From Cercophora sp. LCS_1 (taxonomy: Eukaryota > Ascomycota > Sordariomycetes > Sordariales > Lasiosphaeriaceae), in contig JAPZLL010000027.1 of NCBI GenBank assembly GCA_036250225.1, positions 62,001 to 126,000 of the forward strand: DNA of 64,000 nucleotides. Direction: 5' to 3'. Numbering within the stretch: position 1 is the stretch's first letter; each line of letters opens with the position of its first letter. The notes beneath the pieces are model-generated. The model ran no database searches. It was given only the letters and a program-made list of their open reading frames with translations, and was not told the origin of the DNA. A program made the translations under genes and the position numbers. This document shows, piece by piece, positions 48,496-61,399 of the stretch.

Positions 48496-49401
48496 TCACT
48501 TAGCCTTGCCAGTCTGGTTTGCAGCTTCTATAGACCCCAGCATTAGCTCAGCTCCACGACGTGACAAAATAACATACCTCTTCTAGTGGCATCCTCCAAC
48601 AGCTGGACATCCACAGCGGTAGCGGGGAGATGGACGTATCTGACGACGGAGCCGCGGATGAAGACGTTCTTGACGGCGCTCTGTTGTGATCCTTTTAGTT
48701 TCACGTTCGCGATTTTGAGGTGTGTGTGCATGTATGTGTGTTCCATTTAACGTCCAAGGGCCTGGGCCCTGGCCAAGCCCTTCGTGCCCAGACCCAGAAG
48801 TAACTCGCGTTTTGTGCGGATTTGAAGCAAAGGTGAGAAAAGGGAGGAAGGGAGAAAGAAAAACTCACTAGATGAGGATACTTGAGCTCTTCAACCACCG
48901 AAATATCATCGAGCTTGATGTTGAGATATTGGTCGACGCTCTTGAGGATGCCGCGGATCTGAATGTCGTTTTTGAGCTCGACCGTGACCTCATGGTCGAT
49001 GAGTGTTTTGAAGAAACTGGTGATTTGTCAGAATACCGCTTCCGGTTCCGGTTCCGTCATAATAATTGTGTCGTTTACAGATGGGTAAGGGGATGACGGA
49101 GAGGAAGTGAGTGAGACTCGACATCGCGATGAGGTTGATGAATCAAGACAACTCACTCCTCCCCTCACCTCAGGCATAACAACCTCCTGTTTAAAAATCT
49201 GCTACTCGTCCTCTCGACTCAACTCCCGCATCCATGATCCAACCCAAACCATCCCTCATGCCTTCCTCCACACTCACCAACCAACCCCCCATCGATCGCA
49301 TCGTCCCTCTCCCAAAAGAAATCGACCGTCCAGCATCAAAAACATGAACCAAAAAACATACAGAAATATGGAGTCACACCAACGTACCTGAAAAACAACA
49401 T
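48496..49401 (-). CDS. lsm2: U6 snRNA-associated Sm-like protein LSm2
   Basis: Four exons (49401-49388, 49016-48869, 48680-48578, 48527-48496) give 98 residues in frame. The first exon encodes only MLFF and part of a Ser codon. Sm1 is FFKTLIDHEVTVELKND through RGILKSVDQYLNIKLDD; Sm2 is KNVFIRGSVVRYVHLP, with the IRG turn that lines the RNA channel. The tail VQLLEDATRREAANQTGKAK matches other fungal LSm2 tails. LSm2 belongs to LSm1-7 (cytoplasmic decapping, mRNA decay) and LSm2-8 (U6 snRNP). The first intron (371 nt) is much longer than the other two (188 and 50 nt). It is convergent with pso2, 290 bp away. Confidence 0.96.
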
Positions 49402-51179
49402 CTTAACTGAAAAAAAAAAAGCCCAGTCCGAATGCTGCGAACCAGGGTTGACCGTTCAAAGGGTGGGGGGGAGGCAGAGAGACGAGACAGCACGTTGTTT
49501 GGTGTGGGGCAAAATTGAGTCCAGCGGCGCAAGAAGGATATTTCTGCCTGAGGCTGCACTGCCGCACCCGTAGAACCCTAACCCTCATAAGGCTGGTCCC
49601 AGCCCCTCGGTGCCGTTTGATGAAGGTGTGTGCCGCCAAACCACATTCCGGAGGGACCCAAACTCCAGTCCCAATCCAGACCTCTCAAACGATTTCCCAG
49701 ATCCTCCAATGGCACAAGAGTTTTGCACCAGAGAAAAAGACTACCCGGACGCGATCGGTACTACGCCGCTTAGTTGCTTTCAGGATCGCTTCCTTGGAGA
49801 GCCGGTGCAATCGGCTTCGCTCCATCACCCCCCCAAAATCCACCACCATCCACCGCCATCCAAACAGCTCGGCCTGCCCGACGTCAAACCTGTCACATTC
49901 TGCCGTTTACAACCATTGACAGCCCATTCGCTTTTCCAACTTCCAACCGCTGCACGTCATCGGGAACTAAACTCGTAGCTCCAAAGCTTGTTCACGCATC
50001 ATCATCGATTTAGTGACATCTATTCGGGGACGTATCATTCAGGTCATATCATTCATTCATTCATTCGTTTGTTGCAACACCAAGCGGTGAACACAGTGTG
50101 AAGAGAAGAGAGAAGAAAAATCTGAGATTTGATCAAAGGAAAAAAAAAAAAAAGAGGTGATCCGGCGTCGGATTGGGGCCCACTGATAGTTTCTAACATC
50201 CATGAATGACCTTTCTTGTTTCCCGATTTCCATCTGTCCGTCCGTCCCAAACACACGCACAAATTGTTGCTACCCGGTCCATAAGGTTATTGAAGAGTAA
50301 ACAAGCCAGGAGGACCGGTGCCGAGAGAGAGAGGACACGAAAAAAAATAACCAGTTGTCGGTGGTCAACTACCCGTCCGTCGCAGCATGCATTGTGACAT
50401 GTGACAAGGCCGCCGCATCCCGGATCGTTGTTGGTAACATCTAGTTCTCTTTTTGTTTTCTCTCTCTCAAGCTCCAGTTGCCTGGCTCGCGGTAAAAGGT
50501 GGTAACCAGACCATTCCATCCCGACTCTGACCAATACAAAATAGCTGGCTCCTTCACGCCGCAATACCCATCAAGACTAACAAGCCAGAATAAAGATGTG
50601 TAACTAAAAAGACCACGGAGAAGTGAAGAAAGCACAGCAAAACATTTGCGCAAGCGGGGTATGACAAGGGGTATCCATCGTTTCCATTCATCCATGATGC
50701 ACAATCTTTCCCTCCAGATCGACGAAAAAAAAGAAGTGCCCAGCCCATTCCGACTCCCTTTTCGCTCCTTCCCAGCCAAAGTCCCGCCCCCACAACCCGC
50801 CTCGTCCCAGAGGTCCCTTCAGTGATATGCTCCCGCTTGCTGTGCTGTGAGGCAAACTGTATCTGGTATCCGGAAAGAGATCGGCGATCGCAAAAAAAAG
50901 AGTCGCTGTGTTGCTGACCAAAAGAGCAGAAAAGCGAGTGACATTCTCGAACCGCCGCCGTGCTAATGCAAACCCGCAAGGAAACTTGGAGTAATGTTGC
51001 CCAATCTCGAAGAAAATCGCACTTTCCGCTAACCCCCGGACTCCTCGCCAAGATCGACCATGCTCACCAAAGGGTTGGAGCAAAACCAGGAGGAGAGTTG
51101 GGCTGTCATAACGTCATGACAATTTTAAGAACAAAAGAAACGGGGTATAGGATCAACGCCTTCTTTTTTCTCTCTCCAC
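49402..51179. other. lsm2 promoter and HAP2 3' flank
   Basis: The 1.8 kb holds no recognised gene. A tandem AACCCT pair at 49574-49585 (two telomere-type units on the opposite strand) lies about 170 bp upstream of lsm2. A 13-15-base poly-A run occurs near 50140-50154. Confidence 0.45.
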
Positions 51180-52130
51180 TCAATCGTCGTCCTCGTCCGC
51201 CGAAGGGGTCTCCGTCTCGGCCCGCTTGGTCTTCTTGGATGGCGCCGTTGAGTTGCCTTCGGATTTTCGCTTTGTTGCTCCAGACGCCGTCTTTGTTGAA
51301 GCTGGTTCGGGCGCCTCTTGTTTCTCTCCTCCACCCCCGCCTGATACAGCCTTGTCCCGGTCCATCTGCTGGACCTCCTCGGCCGTCAGGAATCGACCAC
51401 CGGGGCCTCGAGGCCGCCTCATCGCGTGATTGTGTCGGGACTCGTGCAGATATGGCTTGCGACCTTTGCTGGTGAGCCGCAAAGCCTCCTCCAGCCTCTG
51501 TCTCGCCACTCTCCTCTTCAGGATCCGGTGGAACTGCTTCGCATTCACGTAGAGTGGAGACTCTTCCACAGGCCCTGAAGGCATCTCTGGCGATTGAGGG
51601 GGGGGGAGCTGTTGCGCCGTTGCCATTGTTGGTGGAACACCTGGCCGAGCAGGGCCGTGATTGAGCATGACTTGAGCATTTGGAACACCCGGACTGGCGA
51701 CCTGGCTGAGCCGTCGTTGTTGCGTCATGTTGTTCATCTGCGGTGAGCGAGGGCCCCCCCTGGGGTCCTTCTTCGGGTTTACACCTCCCATCCTTGGCGA
51801 CTGCTGCATCCCGGCATCGGACGACATGTAGGGGTACGAAGACCCAGATGCCGCCGCAGTCGCCATGGCCGCGGCCTGGACCGCAGCCTGGATGTTGGGC
51901 ATCCCATAGCCGTGGGCATATTGTGTGGAATACATGTTGTGGGGTTGCGTTGGGGACAGTTGACGCTGTTGAGATGGCAGGACCGGTGATGTCTGAACGC
52001 CGTGCTGCGAGATGTGCTGGTTTGACGGGGATGTGATGCCGTTCCCTGCTGCTGAGCTGGAATAACTCTGAATGTGAGATTGCGAATGTGCGCTTGGTGG
52101 TTGTTGTTGGTATTGTGCGTATTCCATCAT
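51180..52130 (-). CDS. hap2: CCAAT-binding complex subunit HAP2/NF-YA
   Basis: One exon, 316 codons plus stop. The first two-thirds is Gln/Ser/Pro/Ala-rich with Met-rich stretches, as in fungal activator regions. The NF-YA domain (about 188-250) is complete: YVNAKQFHRILKRRVARQR forms the helix that contacts HAP3/HAP5, and KPYLHESRHNHAMRRPRG and then GGRFLT forms the DNA-recognition segment for CCAAT. The C-terminus is Lys-rich and acidic (KRKSEGN, KKTKRAE), likely nuclear-localising. The complex binds CCAAT boxes and in fungi also serves redox and iron regulation through HapX. MM at the start leaves two equivalent ATGs; the first is used. No upstream coding exon is seen. Confidence 0.96.
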   Translation of the reverse strand: MMEYAQYQQQPPSAHSQSHIQSYSSSAAGNGITSPSNQHISQHGVQTSPVLPSQQRQLSPTQPHNMYSTQYAHGYGMPNIQAAVQAAAMATAAASGSSYPYMSSDAGMQQSPRMGGVNPKKDPRGGPRSPQMNNMTQQRRLSQVASPGVPNAQVMLNHGPARPGVPPTMATAQQLPPPQSPEMPSGPVEESPLYVNAKQFHRILKRRVARQRLEEALRLTSKGRKPYLHESRHNHAMRRPRGPGGRFLTAEEVQQMDRDKAVSGGGGGEKQEAPEPASTKTASGATKRKSEGNSTAPSKKTKRAETETPSADEDDD

Positions 52131-55100
52131 CCTCTGAAAAGTGCTGGCGAGGAGCCGTCACGAATGGTAGGCAGTCGCGGCGTAGTGGTTGCGAGTGCGG
52201 GATAAGATCGGTTCGGGCGGGAGCAACTGCAGGTCGAGAATGATTAGAGCGCAATGTGAAGCCTCAGTGGTAAGCCCGGAATGGTCAGGCCTTCTGATAA
52301 AGCTTCGAAAAGACCTTCGGTCTATTTGGGCTCTACGCGTGTCGACAATTGAAGGTTCCTCTGTACCTGTGGATTGGGCTGGATGTGCACCCAATCTATT
52401 GGAGTGATGCGTTGGCAGTTGATTAAGTGGCCGGGGAGCTGCGTAATTGGTCGCACCGCGGCATATGCAAGCTGATGTAGTCGCGGGGCGAGTTGGGTGG
52501 CTCAGTCCCAGTCCCCTGTGAGGAAAGGCGAGAACAGGCGCAGCCACGTGAGGGCAAGAGCAAAATCGCTCCAAAAGAACGTCGAGCCCGAGAGCCTGTC
52601 GTTTCCCCGGGATCGAGCCGATTAAAAACGGCTGCGAAGATGGGGATCGGCCCTGTCGAGTGCAGCAATGTTTGCTGGGTCTAGGAAGACTGCCGTTGCA
52701 CTCCGGGGTCTGGTTGGCGAATCTGTCCAATCTAAGGCGTTAGTCCGGAGGCGCGAACGTATGTATATAAGCAGGAAAGAAGCTCGGGTGATGCGACGGG
52801 GGGGGGCCTTGGGTGGTGGTGGGGCTGTTTCGTTTTTGGCGCCTTGGGCCAGGTTGATGCGCTGGCATGCATGACAGGATATGCACAAGCCAGGCCCACC
52901 TTGTCAACCAGCGCAGCTCTCGTCCCTAGCCGGCCTGAGTCGCAGCACCGATGGGATAAAAAGAGGCGGGACGGTCAGGCTGGTGCTGAGGGGCAGAGGC
53001 AGCTTGCCAGGCACCTAGGGCCGTCGAGGGAGGCTGATTCAGACGACCACCTCGGTCTCGGCGAAGCCTGAGGCTGCACGAAGAGTGCATGAATGGAATT
53101 CCCGGAGGTGTTTGTTTCTGAAGACAGCTGCAAAAGTCCACTGGAACATATTTGCAAGCCATTGCACCAGCCCCAATTCACTCAATGACAGTTCAGAACA
53201 GGTGTGTTCTTTGTGCCAGAGCATTGGATATCAAAACAGGGAGTTTGAGGGTGCCATCAAGGGTTTGCAAGTAATGGGGGCATCTGGTGGGTTGGAGGCG
53301 GGGTACATGATTCGGGGCAGCACCGTTACGTATGGTGTGCCTCACAGATTGAGGGGTTTCGTGTATCGCTGCAGGTTGGAAGACTAAAGGTGGAGGGACT
53401 TCATGACGACCGAGGAAAAAGAAAAGAAAGGCGCATACGTACTGTCTCAGACTCTCGCAACCCACAGTGGTCCAGATTTCGCAGAGCGAATCTGATCTGG
53501 GTCGTCAGGCTGTGGGTTCGGCCAGCTGCATGCAAGTCAGTTCAACGTGCCCCCCACCTGGTTATCGGTTCGCGTAAAATGTGAGGAATCGTAAGGGATG
53601 AAAACAAGCCATGCGCCCATGGGCAACGTGACATAAAGAGGCCAGGAGCCCAGGCAATCCATCCACTTTGAAATGACTGGTGTGGAGTGATGGCAAGGCC
53701 AAAGGCACGCGCCGAGCGGGAGGGAAAGGCGAGCCAGGCAAACAGGCGACTGGGCGCAGCAAAGAAGATGATGAAGAGATCACTTACACGTTGCGACAGC
53801 AAACGGCGCTGGCTCGGCTGGGCAGTCTGAAGCACCACCGGAGCGGTTGGAGATTCAGACGCGCGACAGATCGGTTGGGCGGCGTCGTTGATTGAACGTC
53901 CGGGACGATCTCATTAATCGTTCTCCGCAGGTAAAGACTATCACGGGACTGGGCAACGGCCAATGGTGAGACCGAAATCAGAGCTGCCACTGGTGATAGG
54001 TCTCCAGACCGAAGAGTTTCGCTCGTCCCAAAGTCGCGAAACCGAGATGTGATTTGCTGTGTCGTGACAAGGTTCTCGATGGTCTCTTTGCGCTAGGCCG
54101 TTGACTGGCTGGAAAACAGCGGGCTAGCGAGGACGGCTTGGGGAGCTCGAAGCGGACACCGGGAGCTTCACTACGCCCCAATTTAACGCAAGCAGGTAGG
54201 CTAGGCGAAGCTGTGGCAGGCGTGGCAAAGGGTGACCAGACGTTGACTGTTTCCTCTAGAGTGCAGGGGCGGTTTCGATGCCGATGCACAGTGGGCTCCA
54301 GTGAGTTTTGGGGCTGGGGAGAGAGTCAATGGATGGAACAGATTGGCTGGAACACGCGGAGACAATGAGATGGCAGGGTTGCGCGTCGCGACAGTAGCGG
54401 GTGGTCCTGTCGAGGTACCGCGCGGGCGGAAAGGATACGGGAGGTGACATCAGAGGGAAGAGGGGCGGGAGGGGAGCACTGCAGAAGAGAACGGCGAAAA
54501 AACTGACCTGAATTCCTGTTGCAGGGCTGAAGCTGCGCCTCTTGCGCAAGACGAATGCACGGGATTGGCGGGGAGTCAAGGATGCCCAGCCAAAGTCGAG
54601 TTCGGAAGGGCCTCGCTCTTTTTTTTCCTCGATCGCTTTTGCTGGCGACGGGACCGGCGTGCACCGACGATTGTCAACACGTGGCTGGGACTCTTTTGAT
54701 GGAGTCGAGGTGCGCGACGCGGATAAACTCGATAAGCGCCTCAAATGAGGTTGCAGGATTATGCTTTTTGACGCTTGCTGTCAGCCCTAATTGGACTGCA
54801 AAGCGATGGTTTTGCGATCAAAGGTCGGCCGTTGATTTGACGGAATTTTCTGGGCTGTCGGATAGGGTTTGCTCCCCTCGTTCGAAGGCCTTGATGTGGA
54901 GTGGGTGATTGGGTGAATGATTGGTTGTGCGAGGGAAAGGAGGAGAGACCGAGGGGGACGCGAAAGATGATTTGAGGGTGCGGCCAGACTTCTTAACTCA
55001 AAGCGTTGGTTGGATGAATCAGCTTGGAAAGTGGGGCCCCTCCCGCAGGTTTTTTGCAGGACCAAAAGGCAACAGGGCAGCGCAAGGGCAGCGGGTGGCT

Positions 55101-57960
55101 GGTGTGGGCGAAAGATGGGGTGGCCAAGTCCGAACTGAGGAGGGGTGTCGCTGCAAGAACCACCCCCATGCGGAGTCAGCGCTTCTGCAAAAAAAAAAAA
55201 AAAAAAAGAAAAAGAAAAGAAGATCTCGAAAGTCGCCCAAGTTTCCCAGAGCCTGACCACAACATCGTGACACAGTGGGATTGCTGCCTTGGTCCCCGTC
55301 AACAACACTCGGTTCGAGTTCACGGTTTACAACCGTCACGCGCAGAGAGAAGCCCAATCAGCAGATGTCCCGGCGGTAGGGAACCGCTCGAGCCACCGCG
55401 TTCCGCAACAAGCCTCCATCCGGAGCGTCAGGAAGCCGGTCAACGGCCAGTGTCGGCGGAGGCGCAAATTCAACAGAACGCGTGCTTGACAGGGACCCGC
55501 CTGTCTGTGTCTCCCCCGCCGATTTTCTCTGGTTTGGGCATGACGTGACGCATTCAACCTTCCCAGCGGGCAGTTGTTTAAGCGAGACAGAGGACGGCGC
55601 GGAAATGTTCCTTACGGGCTGTTTTCCTCTTTCCATGGAAGGATATTTATTAATTTGCAGCCCTTCCCCAGGGTTCACGCTGCGTCCCGTGTCGGGTACG
55701 GTAACTTGCCTCGCACACCGGCCCTTTTCCAGCTCCAGCTGCCACGACGAGACGCCCGCCCAACACTATATATCGTCGCATTAGCTGACTGCCGGTACCT
55801 CGCTCACACTAATATCAGCAATGCCTAAGAACCGAATTTGGAAAACGTCCGTGTTGACGGTGAGGGGCAATACGGCCCCGTTCTGACCGGTGATCGACGG
55901 CGGACGCTTGATGCTCTAAGACCCGAGGTGGCCCCCCAGGAGTGCCAGCTCCGGCCCTCAGCTCCAACCCCCGTCCCTACTGTTATCGGGCGCTGGTTGC
56001 GCTGTTCAGACCCCTCCTAATTTTAGACAGCAACGTCATATTGTAACACATGAGCCTGCAAGAACGCCTGGCAATTCGTTTCTTACCGCGTCTGGCAGCT
56101 GCTGTCTTGAGCGCACACATCTGGGCGAGCATTCGGTCAGCGGAAACCGCTATCATTCCGCTCACACACTCTTTCCCGTCTGCTCGGCCGCACGTGCCCT
56201 AGGGCGACACGGGCGATATCAAATACGCAGTTCACGGCCTTTGGTACAGTACCGTCCACGAAGTAACGCTGGTAGAGATGGGCACCATAGCCGAGACGTC
56301 CGACAGGACAGAGAGGATTTGCCACGCACTCGATTAGGCAAACATGGCCCGGAATCGAGCTTGCGTGGGCCAAGGTGCCAGACGGAGCAGCGGGGATGCA
56401 GGGAGGAGCACCTGTTTGGGGCGTGACGACCTAGGCCAGCCTGCCAGCACATCCTCCAGTGCAGGAAAATCGGGGCTCCAGCCCCCATCCAAAAATGTCG
56501 GTGTGGACTGAACCAGCAAGCGGCGGGGAGCGGGGAGCGGCTGTGAGCCCCACCACGAGAACGAAGCCTCCTCCTGGATCTCCGGACGAACACCACCGTG
56601 TAGTGGTTTCGCGCAAAAGTATACTGCGTGCACTTTACAGGATACGATCCGCTGCTGGAGTTCTTGACCCATCATGTTTGTCCAGAGCCGGTGCACCACC
56701 TTGGGAGACAAGGCTTGGTGAAAAAGAGGGGCAGCCGAGACCCCGAGAGAGGGAAAGGGCCGACGTCACAACACAAACGCCTCAGCGCTGGCGTCGACGA
56801 GCCTCGAACAAACCGCAGTTTGGCGGTGTGGTCGGCAGGCCGCCAGCCGCCAACGCAACCACCTCGCCGGAAAACGTACTGGGTCGCAACTGGGGCCGAA
56901 AAGAAGCACAGCAACGGAGTGGACGAACTGCGCGCTCTTACTCGATACTGTTATTAATAAGCGTCAAATCTCGCAGACGTTTATATCGCAAACACGAGGA
57001 GACGCTTGGACGGATGCAGGCTTCTTTACCGCATGAATTCCCCGATTTTCGACCCATGATCAGGTGACGACACAGTGTATCATCCAAACGCACGATGTGT
57101 TGTCTGGATCATCCAGAGCGGTGGGCGTGTGGGAATTGGTGACCGCGCCACTCGTCCCATAACAACACAGAACCCTGCGACTGGCGGTGGGGACAGACGA
57201 GAGATGCAAAAAGGGCGCATGGAAGCAACGAAGAGGGGGCTGACAGTTGCCAGAATTCGTTGGACACGAAGCTCCGAAAAAGTCGACCTTGTGAGTGGCT
57301 AGATGGAATCTGAAACGAAACTTGGATTTTCTTTGGACGTAGCTGAGTGGTTTGCCGCCGTCTTCGAGGTGGCAATTTTGACGAATGGCACGAGCGTCGC
57401 AGCAGAGCGGAAACAGTGAAGGAAGGCTCGGCTTGGCACACACACCCCTCCTGACGTGACCAAAGTTCCATTTTCCATTCACGGTTCTTGTTTCACCCAA
57501 ACGTGGTGTTCTCGACCCCGGTCATGTAATGTCGCACTCGCGATTTACCATCTGGGGGTTCATCTCCCTCACCCACGATCCGCGCTCTTTGCCGCGACAG
57601 TCGGGAGATGGAAATGGACGACGAGAGACGGGTTAAAATTACACATTTCAACGCTGCCCTTCCATCCTGTGGCTTAACCGCTCTGCTGACGGCAGTCTTG
57701 GGATCTCATCTCGCCTGCCCCTCTCGTCAACCCCTCCTCTTTCGTCCGCGACCGGAGCCGCGCCTGGATCGCGTAACTTTGTTGCCACCCCTCGTGGCCT
57801 CTCTGGCTTCGACGTCGAGGAGCACGGCAGCAGCAGGCAGACTGTGTAAGTGCAAGTGCAAGTGCGGGAGTGACCGACAGGCGGATAGCGCGGAAGCCTG
57901 CACGCCCGTCCAAGTCATCCCCTCTCCAATGGGAATTGGGATCACGCCCGAATCACGGCC
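52131..57960. promoter_or_regulatory. Long HAP2 upstream region without a recognised gene
   Basis: 5.8 kb. The nearest 2-3 kb is probably the HAP2 5' leader and promoter, consistent with long leaders of fungal regulators. It has a TATAAG-like site near 52765, many short GC-rich frames without domains, and a poly-A run at 55189-55207. Nothing beyond that is supported. Confidence 0.4.
55189..55207. repeat. Poly-A tract (19 A)
   Basis: A homopolymer run followed by A-rich sequence (AAAGAAAAAGAAAAG). No retroelement-like sequence was recognised beside it. Confidence 0.85.
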
Positions 57961-60900
57961 CTAGCCTGCCCAAAAGCCCCCCGAACGGACACCAGGACGG
58001 TTCCGGGGTGTGAGGCTCTTCCCGTCGCCTGGCTTCCCCAGAACCACTGCGGCTGCAGGGAGCTCTGATGTTCTCCAGAGTTCACCCATGTCCGCATGAT
58101 CGTTGAAGATCCACGAGATCCCTTTCATCACATCTTGAGATATCGGGCCCAGCTGGCATGGAACGCTTACGGGCAGAGTTTCGCGTGTCATCTCCCAGCC
58201 TGATGGCCTTCTGCACAGCCCATCGATGGAGAGATTCCTACCCAACTGTCGATCTGTTTCATTTCATCCTGGGAACACGTCGAGTGACGTCGCCTCGCGA
58301 CCCAGCACGAAGAGGCTCTCCAAGTAAATGCCGCTTTTCCAATTTTGGCAATGAGCTCCCCCTGTCGAAAACAAAACCACCGACGAATGGCAGACCAGAA
58401 GTCGACTTTGAGCCTCTGATTCGACAGTCTTCCTCAGAGGCTTCCCGGACTGCCTCGTGGTGCCCCAACATGCGAGAGCCAACAGCAGTTGCCTGGCGCT
58501 TAGAGAGGACGAGAGCGGACACTGGGATGGTCTGGACGCCGGATGAGCGGGCCTTGCCGAACACCCCCATTGTCTCAGTCGCCGGTACACCATGTTTACT
58601 GGCCAACTGGCTATCTCGGCAGCTTTGGCCATTGATGCGCGGGCATACCACCTGAGTGGGGGCAACTCTCCCCATCTGGTATGTTCTCAAAAGTAATCTC
58701 CTTCCCCAACATCTGCCCCAGGGACATCGGGCAATGCCGTGAGCCTTGCTTTGTCCACTCTCGTCGTCATAGGAGACGCGTGACGCCGTCAAACAGTCTC
58801 AGCCAATGGTTCTGGGCTAGGAATCATGTGTGTCTGGGGGGTGTATCTTGGGCTTCGATCCCGATTGCAGACCATGGGTGTACGTAAAGCCTCTGCCAAG
58901 TGGAATATCAGACACCCCGATGCTCAGCACCGAGGAGGTGGCAAATGTACCTTGCTTGGTCACGAACATACCATCACATCTCGGGAGTCCCTTCTAGGCA
59001 GGTGGTTGAATCGGTGGTCAGCATAGTCCTGGCTGAAGAATCGTCCTGGGACATCCTCTGATTGTGGCTTGATCCTGAAGGGCCGGGGAGCCCATTGTGA
59101 CACCCGACTTCAGCTTGGCACCACAGTCTGGAAGGTCTGGCAGGTCGTATGCCGCTGAAGAAAACCTCCGAGCAGTAATTCCCCGTCTTCTCCATCGCAA
59201 CTCAAGCATGTCACGGCTCCCGAGTTTGCCACGTGGGGCGAGATTGCCCCGAGCCCGTCACCGGAGACGTCTAGACGTCCTCTCCACGGAGATTGTTGTT
59301 GTAGGGATGCCTTGTCTTGAGGTCTGTTCGTTATAGGAAATACGGCCTTGCCGTGTCGCCGTTTTGGAAGCGGGTTTCCTCTTTTGGGTGTGCCTCATCT
59401 TGTTGACATCAAAGGGATGTTCTCAGCTGAAACCCAAAGGACTTGGAAGCACTTGGGGTGGTGGTCCTTTGTGATACGTGACCCATCGCCCTAGGACCTT
59501 TCACGCAAAGAGATACGGAAGTGGGCTTCTTCGGCGGAATAGCGCCGAAGAAGGGGACGGTCGATGTATCTTGTTCACGGAGGGCTTGCAATCAGAGTCC
59601 CATCCGGTTGCCTCCTTGAGTAGTGTTGGGGTAGGTTGACGAACCAACCTCCTGACAAAACGTTGATCAGGCCAGAGAGGTGCTTGACTGCATCGTTATG
59701 TGGTTGCCCAGCTATAACGTAGCTCCCGAGGGTGCGCTCAGCAGGCTTCATATCAGGCTCACCGTGAAAAGTACTCATCAGCATCGTGTATGCCTCAAGC
59801 ATCTCCGTGGCTGATCAGCAGGCAGAAGGTACCCTTACGGTCCATGACCCTCGACATTGCTTCTCGGCATGAGCAAGGACATTTGCCTGGGAAGCTCTGC
59901 TGATCTTCAAGCCAACATTTCTCATCACAGCCCCCTTTTCCCCGGATTCCTATCCGGGCCAATGCGCAGAGACCTCGGCCATTACAAGCCTCATTTGTTG
60001 GTCCCAGCGGCCGAGACCGTGGGTGACCTGTCATAAATCTCGTTGTATTGCGCAGGATTCCCGGCGTTGCCCCGAGTCCGTCGCCCTGAATGGACGACGA
60101 GACAACACCGTTGCCCTCCCGAACCCCCCATCAAGACGCGACGATGAGAACGCGAGCGCGCACGAAGCACGAAAGGAAAGGTTCTTGTTGAGTTTGCTTT
60201 CCAATCATGTTTGCTTATTCTTTGACATTGCGATGCCATTCGCTCTTGAGAAAATCCCCCTTTCTAACTGGCCCGCGACATCGATTCGCTCCCGCATCTT
60301 GGGGTGCCAAAGTGGTGATTGGTTTAGAAGAAATTCTATGATTGTTCGAGTTCTCTGGTGGTCCCGACCTCACAGGCTTTCTATGGAGGGCACTGGGGCA
60401 CACGACGGATCTGTCGACCATGGTGTTGTTCGTGGCTGATCTAGCTTCGCGTTGACTTCGATATTGTCAAACCGACCGCGTTGACATCTGGCACGCTAGA
60501 GAGGGATTGATCAAGCTGGCGAGTTGCGATAGCAATCTCTATGACCACCTATGATGATGATTAGCTCGCCAGCAGACGAGAAAGCCCGATCGACATACCT
60601 GTACAGTTCTACCCCCTCTTCTTGTGCTTAAGTCGACTTCAACAACGCTGACAGACTCCCCAGCACAGGTCCCGAACCGAAATGGCGATGCCACCAATTC
60701 GTCTTTGATCAAGAGAAGCTAACACCAACGCCTCGTGCTTCTGGTGATATCATCAGGCTAGACCTCGATAGGAGGCACTGGGGCTCTTGCCTCTCAATGC
60801 AGCGCCACTATCAAGCGTTAAGGTTAAGGGGTCGAGGAAGGAACAACCGGACGAGAGACAACCTGGAAAGGCTGCGACTGCCTTCGTTAGTGGGACGCAT

Positions 60901-61000
60901 GCGCCAGCCAACAGAGTAGTGAAGGAAGGCATGAACTGAGTAGAACGTCCATGTCGACTGCCATGTTGCTGGTCCGGGCACACCGTAACTCAGGGGGACG
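57961..61000 (-). other. Scattered coding-like fragments, possible decayed secreted-protein gene
   Basis: Several minus-strand pieces look protein-like but do not assemble: a signal-peptide-like MPSFTTLLAGACVPLTKAVA at about 60931; DELVASPFRFGTCAGESVSV near 60700; a GTATGT...TAG intron-like gap (about 60549-60598) before VIEIAIATRQLDQSLSSVP; a Cys-rich piece (ACNGRGLCALARIG, KCPCSCREAMSR) near 59850-59960; LINVLSGGWFVNLPQHYS near 59640; and ISQDVMKGISWIFNDH near 58100. Stops and frame changes separate them. I do not recognise the family. This could be one dead gene, more than one, or chance. Confidence 0.25.
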
Positions 61001-61399
61001 TCCATTGGACCCATGTTGGGTGTAGTGGCATCTTCCTCTTAGCTTGTTCAATAAAAACCTCAGTTGTGCTTCTCTGGATTCCCTGCTGTGCGATGTTGCA
61101 CGCCCAACCAGTCCGTTTCGTTGCCATGCGCAAGATTTGGTGTTCTCGCAACCCAGCAATTTCTGTCCTATGTCTGACGATATCTCAGGGATCCTGCCCA
61201 GAGAGTTTCCGCAAAACTATATAACACCCAAAGCAATAAGGTGGTTCTCTGTGATGTATATATTCCTTCTCGGCTGCCAGTGGTCCATGTTTACTCCCAT
61301 TGAAGCTCTGCCCTTCATGAGTGCCAACTGTAGACATGCTGATCTCCAGCATTGTGTACCAGCAAGCATACCAGGGGATTAAAGGACGCCCAAACTAAA

